Assembly (NCBI GenBank): GCA_016938595.1
Contig: JAFGUJ010000013.1
Coordinates: 1 to 33,970, forward strand
Source of the DNA: Campylobacterales bacterium
GTDB lineage: Bacteria; Campylobacterota; Campylobacteria; Campylobacterales; Sulfurimonadaceae
Direction: 5' to 3'
Length of the DNA: 33,970 nucleotides
The notes under the pieces were generated by a model, which was not told the origin of the DNA, made no database searches, and saw only the letters and a program-made list of their open reading frames with translations. A program made the position numbers and the translations under genes. Shown here one piece after another: positions 18,246 through 27,023 of the stretch (position 1 is its first letter; each line of letters begins with the position of its first letter).

Positions 18246-18761
18246 TTACAGCCCCATCTCGGCTTTGAGCTGGGATACCCATGCGCTGATCCGCACATCG
18301 GTCAGCTCTTCCTGATTAACGTTGTCAAACGCCAGACCGCAGAACTTGCCCCCCTTCTCGGCGAGGGAGAAATCGTAGGTGAACCCCTCCGTCGCGGTAT
18401 ATCCGTAGGCCTCGGCCCCCAGCGAGGTGAAAAGATCGTGCAGTTTCCCCAGCGCACTGACGAAATGCTCGCCGTGCGTTTTCTGATCCCCCGCGCCGAA
18501 AAAGGCGACTTTTTTGCCCCCAAGATCGGGCTGCTCGTTGCTGAGTTCGTAGAGAGGGTCTACCCAGTCGCGCTGCGGGTCCCCCTGCCCCCATGTAGAC
18601 GAACCGATCAGCAGGACGTCGAACTCCCCGAAGTGATCGAGCCCGTCAAAGTCTTCCTCCATGTCGATCAGTTCGGCTCCTTTGATCTCGTCCGCCAATA
18701 GTTCCGCCGCTTCACGCGTAGCTCCCGTACTGCTGCCGAAAAAAATGCCTACTTTTGCCAT
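18246..18761 (-). CDS. nifF: Flavodoxin (NifF-type)
   Basis: IFFGSSTGATREAAELLADEI, GSSTWGQGDPQRDW, FGAGDQKTHGEHFVSAL. Confidence 0.88.
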   Translation of the reverse strand: MAKVGIFFGSSTGATREAAELLADEIKGAELIDMEEDFDGLDHFGEFDVLLIGSSTWGQGDPQRDWVDPLYELSNEQPDLGGKKVAFFGAGDQKTHGEHFVSALGKLHDLFTSLGAEAYGYTATEGFTYDFSLAEKGGKFCGLAFDNVNQEELTDVRISAWVSQLKAEMGL

Positions 18762-18785
18762 CGTTGTCTCCTTTTTGTTTTAAAC

Positions 18786-18851
18786 GCCAAATGAATGCAT
18801 CCATTTGGCTACGCTTGCCGCTGTGGCACTAAAGCTTGCCCCTTCGGGGCA
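18786..18851 (-). repeat. Structured intergenic element, copy A
   Basis: Minus strand: TGCCCC-GAA-GGGGCA hairpin, AAGCTTTAGTGCCACAGCGGCAAGCGTA, then 8-bp hairpin GCCAAATG/CATTTGGC. Confidence 0.7.
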
Positions 18852-18855
18852 GAAT

Positions 18856-19308
18856 TTACTCTTTTTTAATACACGGTTTGTATTGCTCGTAAATCGCTAT
18901 AGCAGTCTCAAGCGTTTTGTCGCCGTCTTCGAACAGCGCCTCGAGGGTACGGTAGCTGAAGCGGTGAGCGTCTTTGAAATACTTGTTGACGATGCAGATC
19001 CGATCGGCGATCACGGCGCACCGCCCGAACCCCTCATGGCTCATCTCCATAATGACGTTGCACACAACGCCCGTTTTGCGCTCAAACGACAACGCGACTG
19101 CCTTGTAGATCATCTTGATGTCGTTGATCATCATTTCGTCGATGTCGGCGATCAGGGGAACCGCTTTGAGTTCCTCTTTGGTCTTGACATACTTTTTGAC
19201 GAGCAGCTCTTCGTCGCCGATTTTTGCCCAGTTTCCGAACTGGTCGAGCGCCCGTATCTGCCGAACGATTTCCAGCCCGAAATCGCTTAATGTTGTGGTT
19301 GTTTCCAT
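18856..19308 (-). CDS. NifX-associated nitrogen-fixation protein (DUF269)
   Basis: IVRQIRALDQFGNWAKIGDEELLVKKYV...MSHEGFGRCAVIADRICIVNKYFKDAHRFSYRTLEALF. Confidence 0.85.
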   Translation of the reverse strand: METTTTLSDFGLEIVRQIRALDQFGNWAKIGDEELLVKKYVKTKEELKAVPLIADIDEMMINDIKMIYKAVALSFERKTGVVCNVIMEMSHEGFGRCAVIADRICIVNKYFKDAHRFSYRTLEALFEDGDKTLETAIAIYEQYKPCIKKE

Positions 19309-19309
19309 G

Positions 19310-19762
19310 TTACTCTCCTTCTGCCCATCGGTCTTGGCGAACATCGTGTTCGGTTTGCATATGGATAATCCGTTTGATCCACGGCGGCGGATTGCCGTTG
19401 ATCATCCCCACGAGCGATTTAAGGATCTCTTCGATCGATGTGGGCTCGTTTACCTTCATCGGGTGGATCCCCGCGCGGATCACTTTGGCCGCCGCCGTGC
19501 CGCCGATGCTCTCGCAGTACATGATACTGATCCCCCCCAGCGCACGGACGCGAAAATCGGTTTTGTCTTCTTCTTCGATGCCGGTTGTATCGGTTTTGAT
19601 CACTTCACACAGAGAAAACCCGTCTTTGGAGACGTTGTAGACGACGAACTCTCTGGCTCCGCCGAAGTGTGCATTGATCTCTTCCATGTCCTTGGTCGCA
19701 AAAGCGACTTTCATCGCGTTTTCCATCACTCCGTCTCCCTCAACTTTAATTTTAGTGTTCAT
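19310..19762 (-). CDS. nifX: NifX
   Basis: MKVAFATKDMEEINAHFGGAREFVVYNV...IRAGIHPMKV...NGNPPPWIKRIIH; next to nifN and DUF269. Confidence 0.87.
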   Translation of the reverse strand: MNTKIKVEGDGVMENAMKVAFATKDMEEINAHFGGAREFVVYNVSKDGFSLCEVIKTDTTGIEEEDKTDFRVRALGGISIMYCESIGGTAAAKVIRAGIHPMKVNEPTSIEEILKSLVGMINGNPPPWIKRIIHMQTEHDVRQDRWAEGE

Positions 19763-19795
19763 GTTTGACCTTTCATCCTGATTTAGACGCAATCC

Positions 19796-19857
19796 GCGCA
19801 AAGCCCGGAATGCTTTCGCTTGCCGCTATGGCACTGAAGCTTGCTCCATTCGGAGCA
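19796..19857 (-). repeat. Structured intergenic element, copy B
   Basis: Minus strand: TGCTCC-GAAT-GGAGCA hairpin, AAGCTTCAGTGCCATAGCGGCAAGCG, then imperfect hairpin GCGAAAGC...GCTTTGC. Confidence 0.68.
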
Positions 19858-19863
19858 GATTTT

Positions 19864-21162
19864 TTACTCGGCGTGTTTAACATGACGCAAAGCATTTGCT
19901 ACTTCAAACAAAAAGTATGTGCTTCCCTCATACAGCTGATCGTTTTTGAGCTGGTTCCCCAGCTCCTCGTAGTTGGGGAATCCACGGATCACCAACGCCG
20001 TATGCGGATACGTATGCAAGATCCGTTCTGCATGAAAGTTGCTGATGACCAAATCCGTGCTTTCCATGTATTTTCGGGCATCTTCGAGGTCTCCGACGAA
20101 AACATTTTCGGCTTCTACCTTCTCCAGCACAGTGCTGTAGACGGTGGAAACCGCGGCATCCACGGTTCCGCCGACGCTGCGCAGCATCGCGCAGATCCCG
20201 ACAAGCATGTCCGGCTCCCCCGTCACGACAAAATGGGACGTCCCGATCAGAAAATGGGTGTCGAGCATCGCATCCTGCAACCGCGCGCGCCACCGTTTTG
20301 CCAGCGGTTTTGGCTGGGTGTGTCGGATTTGCATCAGTGCCGCGACAAAATTGTCGCACCCCTCCAGCCCCATCAGATGGTCGAAATGCAGGTGCCGGGT
20401 TGCGGGGTTTTTCGTCAGCAGTGCGGCGGCGGCTTTTTTCATCGACGCTCCGAGTGTAACGACCGTCGAACAGCTGGCCAGATCGCGGATTTGCTCAACG
20501 CTTATCCCTCCGTTGGCCAGTTTCCCCTGCCCCTCTTCCCAATACCCGTCCAGTGACGTCGAGAGATCGGGGAGCGCGTAGACTTCGAACCCGAAATCCT
20601 CGCACAGGGATTTGATCTTTTCGATCTCGATGGGCTGCATGCTGACGTGTGGCAACACGACAAGTTTGTTGGGTTTCAGGATTGATGAGGGTTCGGTCAG
20701 CTGTTCGATCATCGCGGTGACGGTGAGCGCCCATCCGCTCTCCATTCCTCCTTCATAATCAGGTGTATTGACGTAAACGTAGGGGATTTCGATGTGCATC
20801 CCCACGCCCCGCACATCGTCCCCCTTGGTCTCGGTCAGACCCGTCGTGTGGAGACCGATCATGCTGGGACGGAGGTTCTTCTCTTTTTCCGTAATGTTCT
20901 CTATCGCCATCAGGATCGAGTAATCCCCACCGTCGAGAACGGCAGTGATGTCGCTGACCGAAGTGTTGCGCACGGCGATGGGTTCGTTGAAATGGCGGGT
21001 GAAAAAGACCTTGGTGTACGAAGCGCACCCCTGCGCGGCGTGCATGAGGGGCATGCAGTCCCTGACCCCTAAAAACGCAAGGGTAGCGCCCATCGGCTGG
21101 GAGTGTTTGATCGGGTTGACCTGAAGAGGTTTATGCGGATGCGATGAGAGAGAGGGTTCCAT
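19864..21162 (-). CDS. nifN: Nitrogenase FeMo-cofactor biosynthesis protein NifN
   Basis: PLQVNPIKHSQPMGATLAFLGVRDCMPLMHAAQGCASYTKVFFTRHFNEPIAVRNTSV... Confidence 0.92.
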   Translation of the reverse strand: MEPSLSSHPHKPLQVNPIKHSQPMGATLAFLGVRDCMPLMHAAQGCASYTKVFFTRHFNEPIAVRNTSVSDITAVLDGGDYSILMAIENITEKEKNLRPSMIGLHTTGLTETKGDDVRGVGMHIEIPYVYVNTPDYEGGMESGWALTVTAMIEQLTEPSSILKPNKLVVLPHVSMQPIEIEKIKSLCEDFGFEVYALPDLSTSLDGYWEEGQGKLANGGISVEQIRDLASCSTVVTLGASMKKAAAALLTKNPATRHLHFDHLMGLEGCDNFVAALMQIRHTQPKPLAKRWRARLQDAMLDTHFLIGTSHFVVTGEPDMLVGICAMLRSVGGTVDAAVSTVYSTVLEKVEAENVFVGDLEDARKYMESTDLVISNFHAERILHTYPHTALVIRGFPNYEELGNQLKNDQLYEGSTYFLFEVANALRHVKHAE

Positions 21163-21188
21163 GACAACTCCTTGTTGCCATGGTATGT

Positions 21189-21203
21189 GCAAGAAGTGTG
21201 CGT
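21189..21203 (-). promoter_or_regulatory. Weak candidate sigma-54 promoter upstream of nifN
   Basis: Minus strand ACGCAC-ACTTC-TTGC vs TGGCAC-N5-TTGC; correct spacing, one of the GG pair missing. Confidence 0.35.
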
Positions 21204-21259
21204 GAAAGCATGCATTGAGTCAATCTGACCGTTAAAAAGCCGGTCCGAACCGACTTTAT

Positions 21260-21658
21260 CTACTTGACAAACGGCCCTCGTATATACCCCCACGGGTTCA
21301 TATGTAGTTCCATTTCATTGCCGTTTTTGTCTTTGACAATAGCCCAGTACATCGTCCCCATGGGCATGCGCTGCTTGTCCATCTTGGTAATAGAATACCC
21401 TTTCATATGTTTCGCAACGAAAGCTTCCAACTTCTCTTTCGCCTCTTTTTCGGACATAGCACGGTAACCGTCATCATTATAGCCGCGCATGTGGTAGGTT
21501 CCGCATTCTTCACAAGGCCCATACCCACCTCCGTATCCATACCCCATCATCCCATAACCGGGTCCCATTCTGTAGTCACTTGGACTTTCCTCAGCCATCA
21601 TCCCTATAGGCAATGCGGCAAGCAAGGCAGCTACTGTAACTCGCGCGATTGGTGTCAT
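21260..21658 (-). CDS. Exported Gly/Tyr/Met-rich small protein
   Basis: Signal-peptide-like N-terminus; GPGYGMMGYGYGGGYGPCEECGTYH. Confidence 0.6.
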   Translation of the reverse strand: MTPIARVTVAALLAALPIGMMAEESPSDYRMGPGYGMMGYGYGGGYGPCEECGTYHMRGYNDDGYRAMSEKEAKEKLEAFVAKHMKGYSITKMDKQRMPMGTMYWAIVKDKNGNEMELHMNPWGYIRGPFVK

Positions 21659-21800
21659 GATTGATCCTTTAGTTGAAATGGTATTCGACCATCATAACAC
21701 TTTCGGGAACCAAGACAATAAATCATAAAAATTAATAATTATATTTTATTAACCATAGCTGAGTACAATATTTGTAATCATATACAGGCAGGTCATAACC

Positions 21801-22385
21801 ATGAAACGCATCCTCCTCCTCAACCTCCACCAAAAATACGAAGGGTTTGCCAACGGCAATCTGACCCGCGACCTCGTCACGGAGGCCCGATCGTTCTTTC
21901 TCTCACACGGCTGTTCCGTAAAAGAAACGGTCATCGAAGAGGGCTACGACGTCGCTGAAGAGCTCGAAAAGTTCCAATGGGCCGACGTGTTTTTCGTCCA
22001 GTCCCCCGTCTACTGGATGGGGCTCCCGTGGCTGGGGAAAAAATACATCGACGAAGTTCTCTCAGGTGGCAACGGGACGGTGACGTTCGTCAACGACGGG
22101 CTCGCGAACGGCGGGGCATACGGCAGCGGGGGGCTGATGAAAGAGAAGCACTACATGCTCAGCTTCACCTACAACTGCCCGCCGAGCGAATTTGACAATC
22201 CGCAGGGGTTCTTCGAGGGGCTAAGTCTCGATCAGGCGAACATCGCACTCCACAAGGCATTCCAGTTCTGCGGCGCAAAGCCGATGATGAGCTATTCGGT
22301 TCACAACGTCTACGGAAGCAATTTCAGCATCAATGCCGCGCTGGAGGGGCTGCGCGCAAGGCTGGCTGAAAATTTCGGAGCTTAA
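21801..22385 (+). CDS. NAD(P)H quinone oxidoreductase, MdaB-like flavodoxin fold
   Basis: FVQSPVYWMGLPWLGKKYIDEV, LSFTYNCPPSEF. Confidence 0.75.
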   Translation: MKRILLLNLHQKYEGFANGNLTRDLVTEARSFFLSHGCSVKETVIEEGYDVAEELEKFQWADVFFVQSPVYWMGLPWLGKKYIDEVLSGGNGTVTFVNDGLANGGAYGSGGLMKEKHYMLSFTYNCPPSEFDNPQGFFEGLSLDQANIALHKAFQFCGAKPMMSYSVHNVYGSNFSINAALEGLRARLAENFGA

Positions 22386-22437
22386 ACTTCGATTCTATCC
22401 GGTAGAGCGATGAGCATTCACACTCACTGGGGGCGGA

Positions 22438-23112
22438 TCAGACTTTACGTAACCTGTACCCCATTCCGCGCACGTTGACGATCATCCCGTTTTTCAACTT
22501 TTTCATGAGGCGGTGGACCCAATAGCGAATGGTGGCAGGTGAAATCTCCTTGTCGTCCCAGACATATTCCCGCATCATCTCTGATGTGACGATCGTCCCG
22601 ATATGATTGACGAAAATCCTCAGCAGGAGAATCTCGATACGGGTGAGTTCGAGAAGGCTCCCGTGGAAAAAAAGCTCTCCGCCCACGACCGAATACGAAT
22701 ACCCCTGCGACAGATCGATCATATCGCTGCCCTGTCCGCTTCGGGATAGGCGTAGGACATTGTAAACCCGTAAAACCAGTTCTTCCAGTTCGAAAGGTTT
22801 TTTCAGGTAGTCGTGACATCCCGCTTCGAACGCTTTTTTCAAGTACTGGATCTCAGCATGGGTCGATATGACCAATGCCGGCGTCTGAGGATAGCGTTCC
22901 CGGATATAGCGGAGTACTTCATACCCGTTAAGATTGGGGACGTTGATGTCGATCAGGTAAAAATCGTGCTGACGCTGATGGATCGCATCTACCGCCGCTT
23001 CTCCGTCGAAAAATGTATCGACGCTGAACCCGAGCCGTTGCAGTTCTTCGGAAATAACGCGATTGCAGATATAATCGTCTTCGAGTACCAATGCCCGCAC
23101 CTGTTTCTCCAA
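22438..23112 (-). CDS. OmpR/PhoB-type response regulator
   Basis: Receiver domain ALVLEDD...YLIDINVPNLNGYE...KKPFELEELV plus winged-helix C-terminus. Confidence 0.88.
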   Translation of the reverse strand: MEKQVRALVLEDDYICNRVISEELQRLGFSVDTFFDGEAAVDAIHQRQHDFYLIDINVPNLNGYEVLRYIRERYPQTPALVISTHAEIQYLKKAFEAGCHDYLKKPFELEELVLRVYNVLRLSRSGQGSDMIDLSQGYSYSVVGGELFFHGSLLELTRIEILLLRIFVNHIGTIVTSEMMREYVWDDKEISPATIRYWVHRLMKKLKNGMIVNVRGMGYRLRKV

Positions 23113-23135
23113 TACGTAAATTTGCGAACTCTACC

Positions 23136-23987
23136 CTAAGAGTGTTGGGTAGATGTTGGAAGACAGATCGAGGTGGGAAAGCGGTAGATAAATGTGCTCC
23201 CCTCCCCTTTGACGCTGTTGATTTCACTCTTGATCCGATAATGATCGCATATGTCACGCACAATGCTCATTCCCAGTCCCAGTCCCATATGATGAGCGTT
23301 GCCGTGATAATACATTTCAAACACCTTCTCAAGCTCTTCGGGGCTCATGCCGACGCCGTTGTCACGGAAAGCAAGCTCAATCCCCCCATCCTTGGTACGG
23401 GCGACGCCGATCACGATCAGTTCTCCGTGGCGTTGGGTATATTTGAGGGCATTGGAGAGGTTGTTGTCTATCAGCCGCTGCAGTTCGGTACGGCTTATAC
23501 GTACAGTACTTCCCGCTTCGATATCCATTTCGATCAGGATCTCCTTGACCGAAGCCATCGCATCGAAATAAAGCACCCGATCGGCGATAAACGTTTCCAG
23601 ATCGATCGGCTCGACCGGATAGACAAGCCTCTCCTTTCGGCACATATAGGCAATGTCATCATAAATCGTCGATAAGACCCGTGCCGACCCGCGGATCATT
23701 TCGAGATTTTTGACGGCAGGATAGTCCCGCATCAGCACCGATACGTTCAGTTCGATGGCACTGAGAGGAGTGTTCATCTCGTGGATCATTTTTCGTATGA
23801 AGAAATCCTGTTGCTGTTGCAAAACGGCCAACGCTTCGATGGAACGGTTTTTCTCCTCGATTTCACGTTTGAGGCGCTTACCGTACAGCACGTATCCCAG
23901 CAGCGCCAATCCGCTTAATCCGGCCACGCACCACAACAGTTCCAATCCCATCTTGTTCCCTTGGCCGACCGCTTCCGGACGGTTCAT
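23136..23987 (-). CDS. Sensor histidine kinase
   Basis: H-box HEMNTPLSAIELN, NNLSNALKYT, DNGVGM, LGLGMSIV; one predicted TM; start could be 23952. Confidence 0.88.
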   Translation of the reverse strand: MNRPEAVGQGNKMGLELLWCVAGLSGLALLGYVLYGKRLKREIEEKNRSIEALAVLQQQQDFFIRKMIHEMNTPLSAIELNVSVLMRDYPAVKNLEMIRGSARVLSTIYDDIAYMCRKERLVYPVEPIDLETFIADRVLYFDAMASVKEILIEMDIEAGSTVRISRTELQRLIDNNLSNALKYTQRHGELIVIGVARTKDGGIELAFRDNGVGMSPEELEKVFEMYYHGNAHHMGLGLGMSIVRDICDHYRIKSEINSVKGEGSTFIYRFPTSICLPTSTQHS

Positions 23988-24125
23988 GTATCATTTTGAT
24001 ATTGTACTCCAACTTGCGTCAGAGTGTGACCAACACGTTTCAAACACTTCCCCTCTATACTTGCAAAAATCTTTTCATGCCACTATTCCGGACATGCAAA
24101 ACCATACATAACGGGGTAAAGGGTC

Positions 24126-24932
24126 ATGGCACTATTTAACGTCTTCGAGGAAATTGAATTGGAACATACTCATGCAATGATCACATCACGAGTCAAATCA
24201 ATCATCGGGCCGATGGAAATCGTTTTTCCCTCGCAATACGGAAAACTCTATACGCTTGAAGCGCGCGCACTGAACATCGATCTGCATCCCGAGGAGCTTC
24301 TCGATTCGGAGATGCTGGATGAAAAAGTGGTACGCCACGTGATTACCCTCTCAGCCTGCGCCGAAAAGGCGATCGTCGCCATAGAGGCAGAAGATAAAGT
24401 GGCGCTGCATGCGGTACTTGTTGAAGCCAAAGCGCTGCGCGACGAGATCGAAGCTCTGCGGAAAATCGTATACGAAGACGCCCTGACCAAAAGTTACAAC
24501 CGAAAATGGTTCGAAGACCTTTACCTCGACCCTACGGGTACGGCGCTCCGCGCTGAAGGGACGATCGCGATTATCGACCTGAACCGTTTCAAGGAGATTA
24601 ACGATACCTTCGGCCATGTCGTGGGAGACAAAGTCCTCACACACGTCGCCAATAAGCTTAAAGAGATCGACGGCGAGGTGATACGGTACGGAGGGGATGA
24701 ATTTTTGGTCGTCTTCCCCCCGCAAATCACCCCCGACTCGGTGGAGGAGAAGATTGAAGCGATGCTGCAACGGTGCAACCAGAAAGTATTCCGGATCAAT
24801 GGCCAAAGTTTCAAGGTCAGTTTTTCGTACGGCATCACCGTCTTTAGACCCGGTTCCGATCTGGAAGCGGTGATCGAAACGGCAGACCGTAAGATGTACC
24901 AGCAGAAACGATATCGGAAAATGGCGTCCTGA
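24126..24932 (+). CDS. Diguanylate cyclase (GGDEF)
   Basis: RYGGDEFLVVFP; DALTKSYNRKWFE; no RxxD I-site in the expected place. Confidence 0.9.
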   Translation: MALFNVFEEIELEHTHAMITSRVKSIIGPMEIVFPSQYGKLYTLEARALNIDLHPEELLDSEMLDEKVVRHVITLSACAEKAIVAIEAEDKVALHAVLVEAKALRDEIEALRKIVYEDALTKSYNRKWFEDLYLDPTGTALRAEGTIAIIDLNRFKEINDTFGHVVGDKVLTHVANKLKEIDGEVIRYGGDEFLVVFPPQITPDSVEEKIEAMLQRCNQKVFRINGQSFKVSFSYGITVFRPGSDLEAVIETADRKMYQQKRYRKMAS

Positions 24933-26044
24933 TGACGGCAATGCTCAATTCCCTCACCCTCCCTTCCGATCTCTTCCGTTCCAGGGAACGGATCCGGAAA
25001 ATCGAGCCGCTCGTCTATGCGATCGAGATTCGCGATGCCTATACACAGGGGCATTCCCAGCGTGTCGCCAACTATGCGGTTTTTCTCTCCCAATGGATGG
25101 GGATGGAAGAGAGCTTTTCCGAAAAAATATTCACCGCGGGGATGTTGCACGACCTGGGCAAAATCGGAATTCCCGATGAAATTCTCCTCAAACCGGGTCG
25201 GCTCAATCAAAAAGAGTACGATCTTATCAAACTCCACAGCTCCCTTTCTGAAAAGATCATCGGGAAACTCGAACAGTTTGGCGATCTGATGCCCGCAGTA
25301 CGTCATCACCATGAGAATTACGACGGCAGCGGCTATCCCGATGCCCTCGCAGGAGAGTCAATCCCGCTGATGGCACGGATCATCAGCATCGTCGATGTTT
25401 TCGACGCCCTCACGACGCGCCGTATCTACCGTGACTCGATGACGCTCGACAAAGCCCTGGAGATCATGCACGAAGAACAGCAAAAGGGGAAATTCGACCC
25501 CGCGCTCTTTTCGCTTTTCGTGGATCATATCCCGAAAATCGGGGTATTGGACGCAGCCCATTTGTCCGCCCCCTCCTACCCGGAGCTCGAAGAGCGGAGG
25601 AATTCGTTTCATTTCAAAAATCCCAGCAGCGATCTGCTGAACCGCGATGCCCTTCTTGCCTTTTTGCGCAAAGGTTCAAGCCATGGCGAAAGCGCTTTTC
25701 TCGCCGAAATCAATATCCGCCATTTCAGCGAGTACAACCGCCATTACGGTCTGGCCAAAGGGGATGCCCTGCTGGTGCGGGCGGCATCCATCCTGCGCAA
25801 ACACCTCGACGCCCACAGCGAACTCGAAGAACCTCTCAAACGGAAGACCTATCTGTTCCACGGATATGCCGACCGCTTTTATCTACTGGAATTCGGTTTT
25901 CGAAGTGCCTTTTTGGTGCAACGGCTGGAAAAAACGATGACAATGACATCCGCCCAGCTCCCGGTAGACCTCTACTGGAAGCCCCTTTTGAATGCCGAAA
26001 AAATTCCTTCCAACATCGAACAAAAACTCGGATACCTTTTATGA
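24932..26044 (+). CDS. HD-GYP protein with C-terminal degenerate GGDEF-like domain
   Basis: HDLGKIGIPDEILLKPG, HHENYDGSGYPDALAG; C-terminus has HGYADRF where GGDEF is expected. Confidence 0.85.
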   Translation: MTAMLNSLTLPSDLFRSRERIRKIEPLVYAIEIRDAYTQGHSQRVANYAVFLSQWMGMEESFSEKIFTAGMLHDLGKIGIPDEILLKPGRLNQKEYDLIKLHSSLSEKIIGKLEQFGDLMPAVRHHHENYDGSGYPDALAGESIPLMARIISIVDVFDALTTRRIYRDSMTLDKALEIMHEEQQKGKFDPALFSLFVDHIPKIGVLDAAHLSAPSYPELEERRNSFHFKNPSSDLLNRDALLAFLRKGSSHGESAFLAEINIRHFSEYNRHYGLAKGDALLVRAASILRKHLDAHSELEEPLKRKTYLFHGYADRFYLLEFGFRSAFLVQRLEKTMTMTSAQLPVDLYWKPLLNAEKIPSNIEQKLGYLL

Positions 26045-27012
26045 ACCGGATCGCAGACTGCCCGGTCTCCAACCCCATCGAGCTTCTGTACGCCAAGACC
26101 ATGCTCAAGAATTGTTTGAAATCCTATCCATCGGCCGATCCCGCATTCTTGGAATTTGCCTTGATGGAGCTGGGGAACAACCTTCTCAAACATGCGGGGA
26201 AAGGGAGGCTGTGGCTCATCCTCTCGGGCCAGTCTCTGGGAATCGCCTCGATCGATGACGGCCCGGGCATTATCGATATCCCCAAGGCCATGAGCCAGGG
26301 GCATACAACGCTCGAGCATTCGCTGGGGATAGGATTGTACAGTCTCTCGGCCCATGCCGGCTATCGTATGGGAATCCTGTCGTTCAGCCCCCGTCAAGGT
26401 ACTCGCTTCACAGGGACGATTCTTACCCTGGTCGAATCCTCCTCGATCGATCCGGAGCTCACTGCCCTGAGCCTTCCCCTGTACAACGCCCCATTCAACG
26501 GTGATTTCATCGTAAGAAGAGGCAAACACCTCTTTATCGCCGACGTTTCAGGACATGGGAAAAAAGCGTTTGAATCGGCGCAGGAAGCGATCTCCTTTTT
26601 TATGGACGCACACCTTTCATGCCCCGACGCCCTCCCCTTTTTCAAAGAGCTCCACGACCACATCCAGCGCCTAGGCTCACGCAGCCTAGTCGGATGCATC
26701 ATCGAACTTGCCCAGAACCGATGGTATGCGTGCGGGGTAGGCAACGTCTTGGCCGTAATGTTTGCCGAGGGGAGGACCCATAGCCGGACTTTTGCCCCCG
26801 GTATCGTCGGAGAGGCTATCGAAGAACTTTCCAATTTCAGTTTCGAGCGGACAGGGACGAACCGTCTGGCCGTTTTTACCGACGGAATCGATCCCCGCTC
26901 GGCGACGGAAGTTCTGGCAAACAGTACCGGCATCCCGGCGGAAACCATCGTCGTCGCCTTGACCCATTTCGCCGGGACCAGCGACGATCAGACTGCTCTT
27001 ATCTTATCGTAA
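26041..27012 (+). CDS. RsbT-like HATPase kinase fused to SpoIIE/PP2C phosphatase
   Basis: HATPase motifs ELGNNLLKHA, DDGPGI, GIGLYSL; PP2C motifs IADVSGHGKKAF, TDGID, SDDQTALIL. Confidence 0.82.
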   Translation: MNRIADCPVSNPIELLYAKTMLKNCLKSYPSADPAFLEFALMELGNNLLKHAGKGRLWLILSGQSLGIASIDDGPGIIDIPKAMSQGHTTLEHSLGIGLYSLSAHAGYRMGILSFSPRQGTRFTGTILTLVESSSIDPELTALSLPLYNAPFNGDFIVRRGKHLFIADVSGHGKKAFESAQEAISFFMDAHLSCPDALPFFKELHDHIQRLGSRSLVGCIIELAQNRWYACGVGNVLAVMFAEGRTHSRTFAPGIVGEAIEELSNFSFERTGTNRLAVFTDGIDPRSATEVLANSTGIPAETIVVALTHFAGTSDDQTALILS

Positions 27013-27023
27013 AAGGAAACACC

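Noticed and set aside
24521-25312. 263-aa minus-strand ORF
   Set aside because: Antisense across the GGDEF and HD-GYP genes; no recognisable domains.
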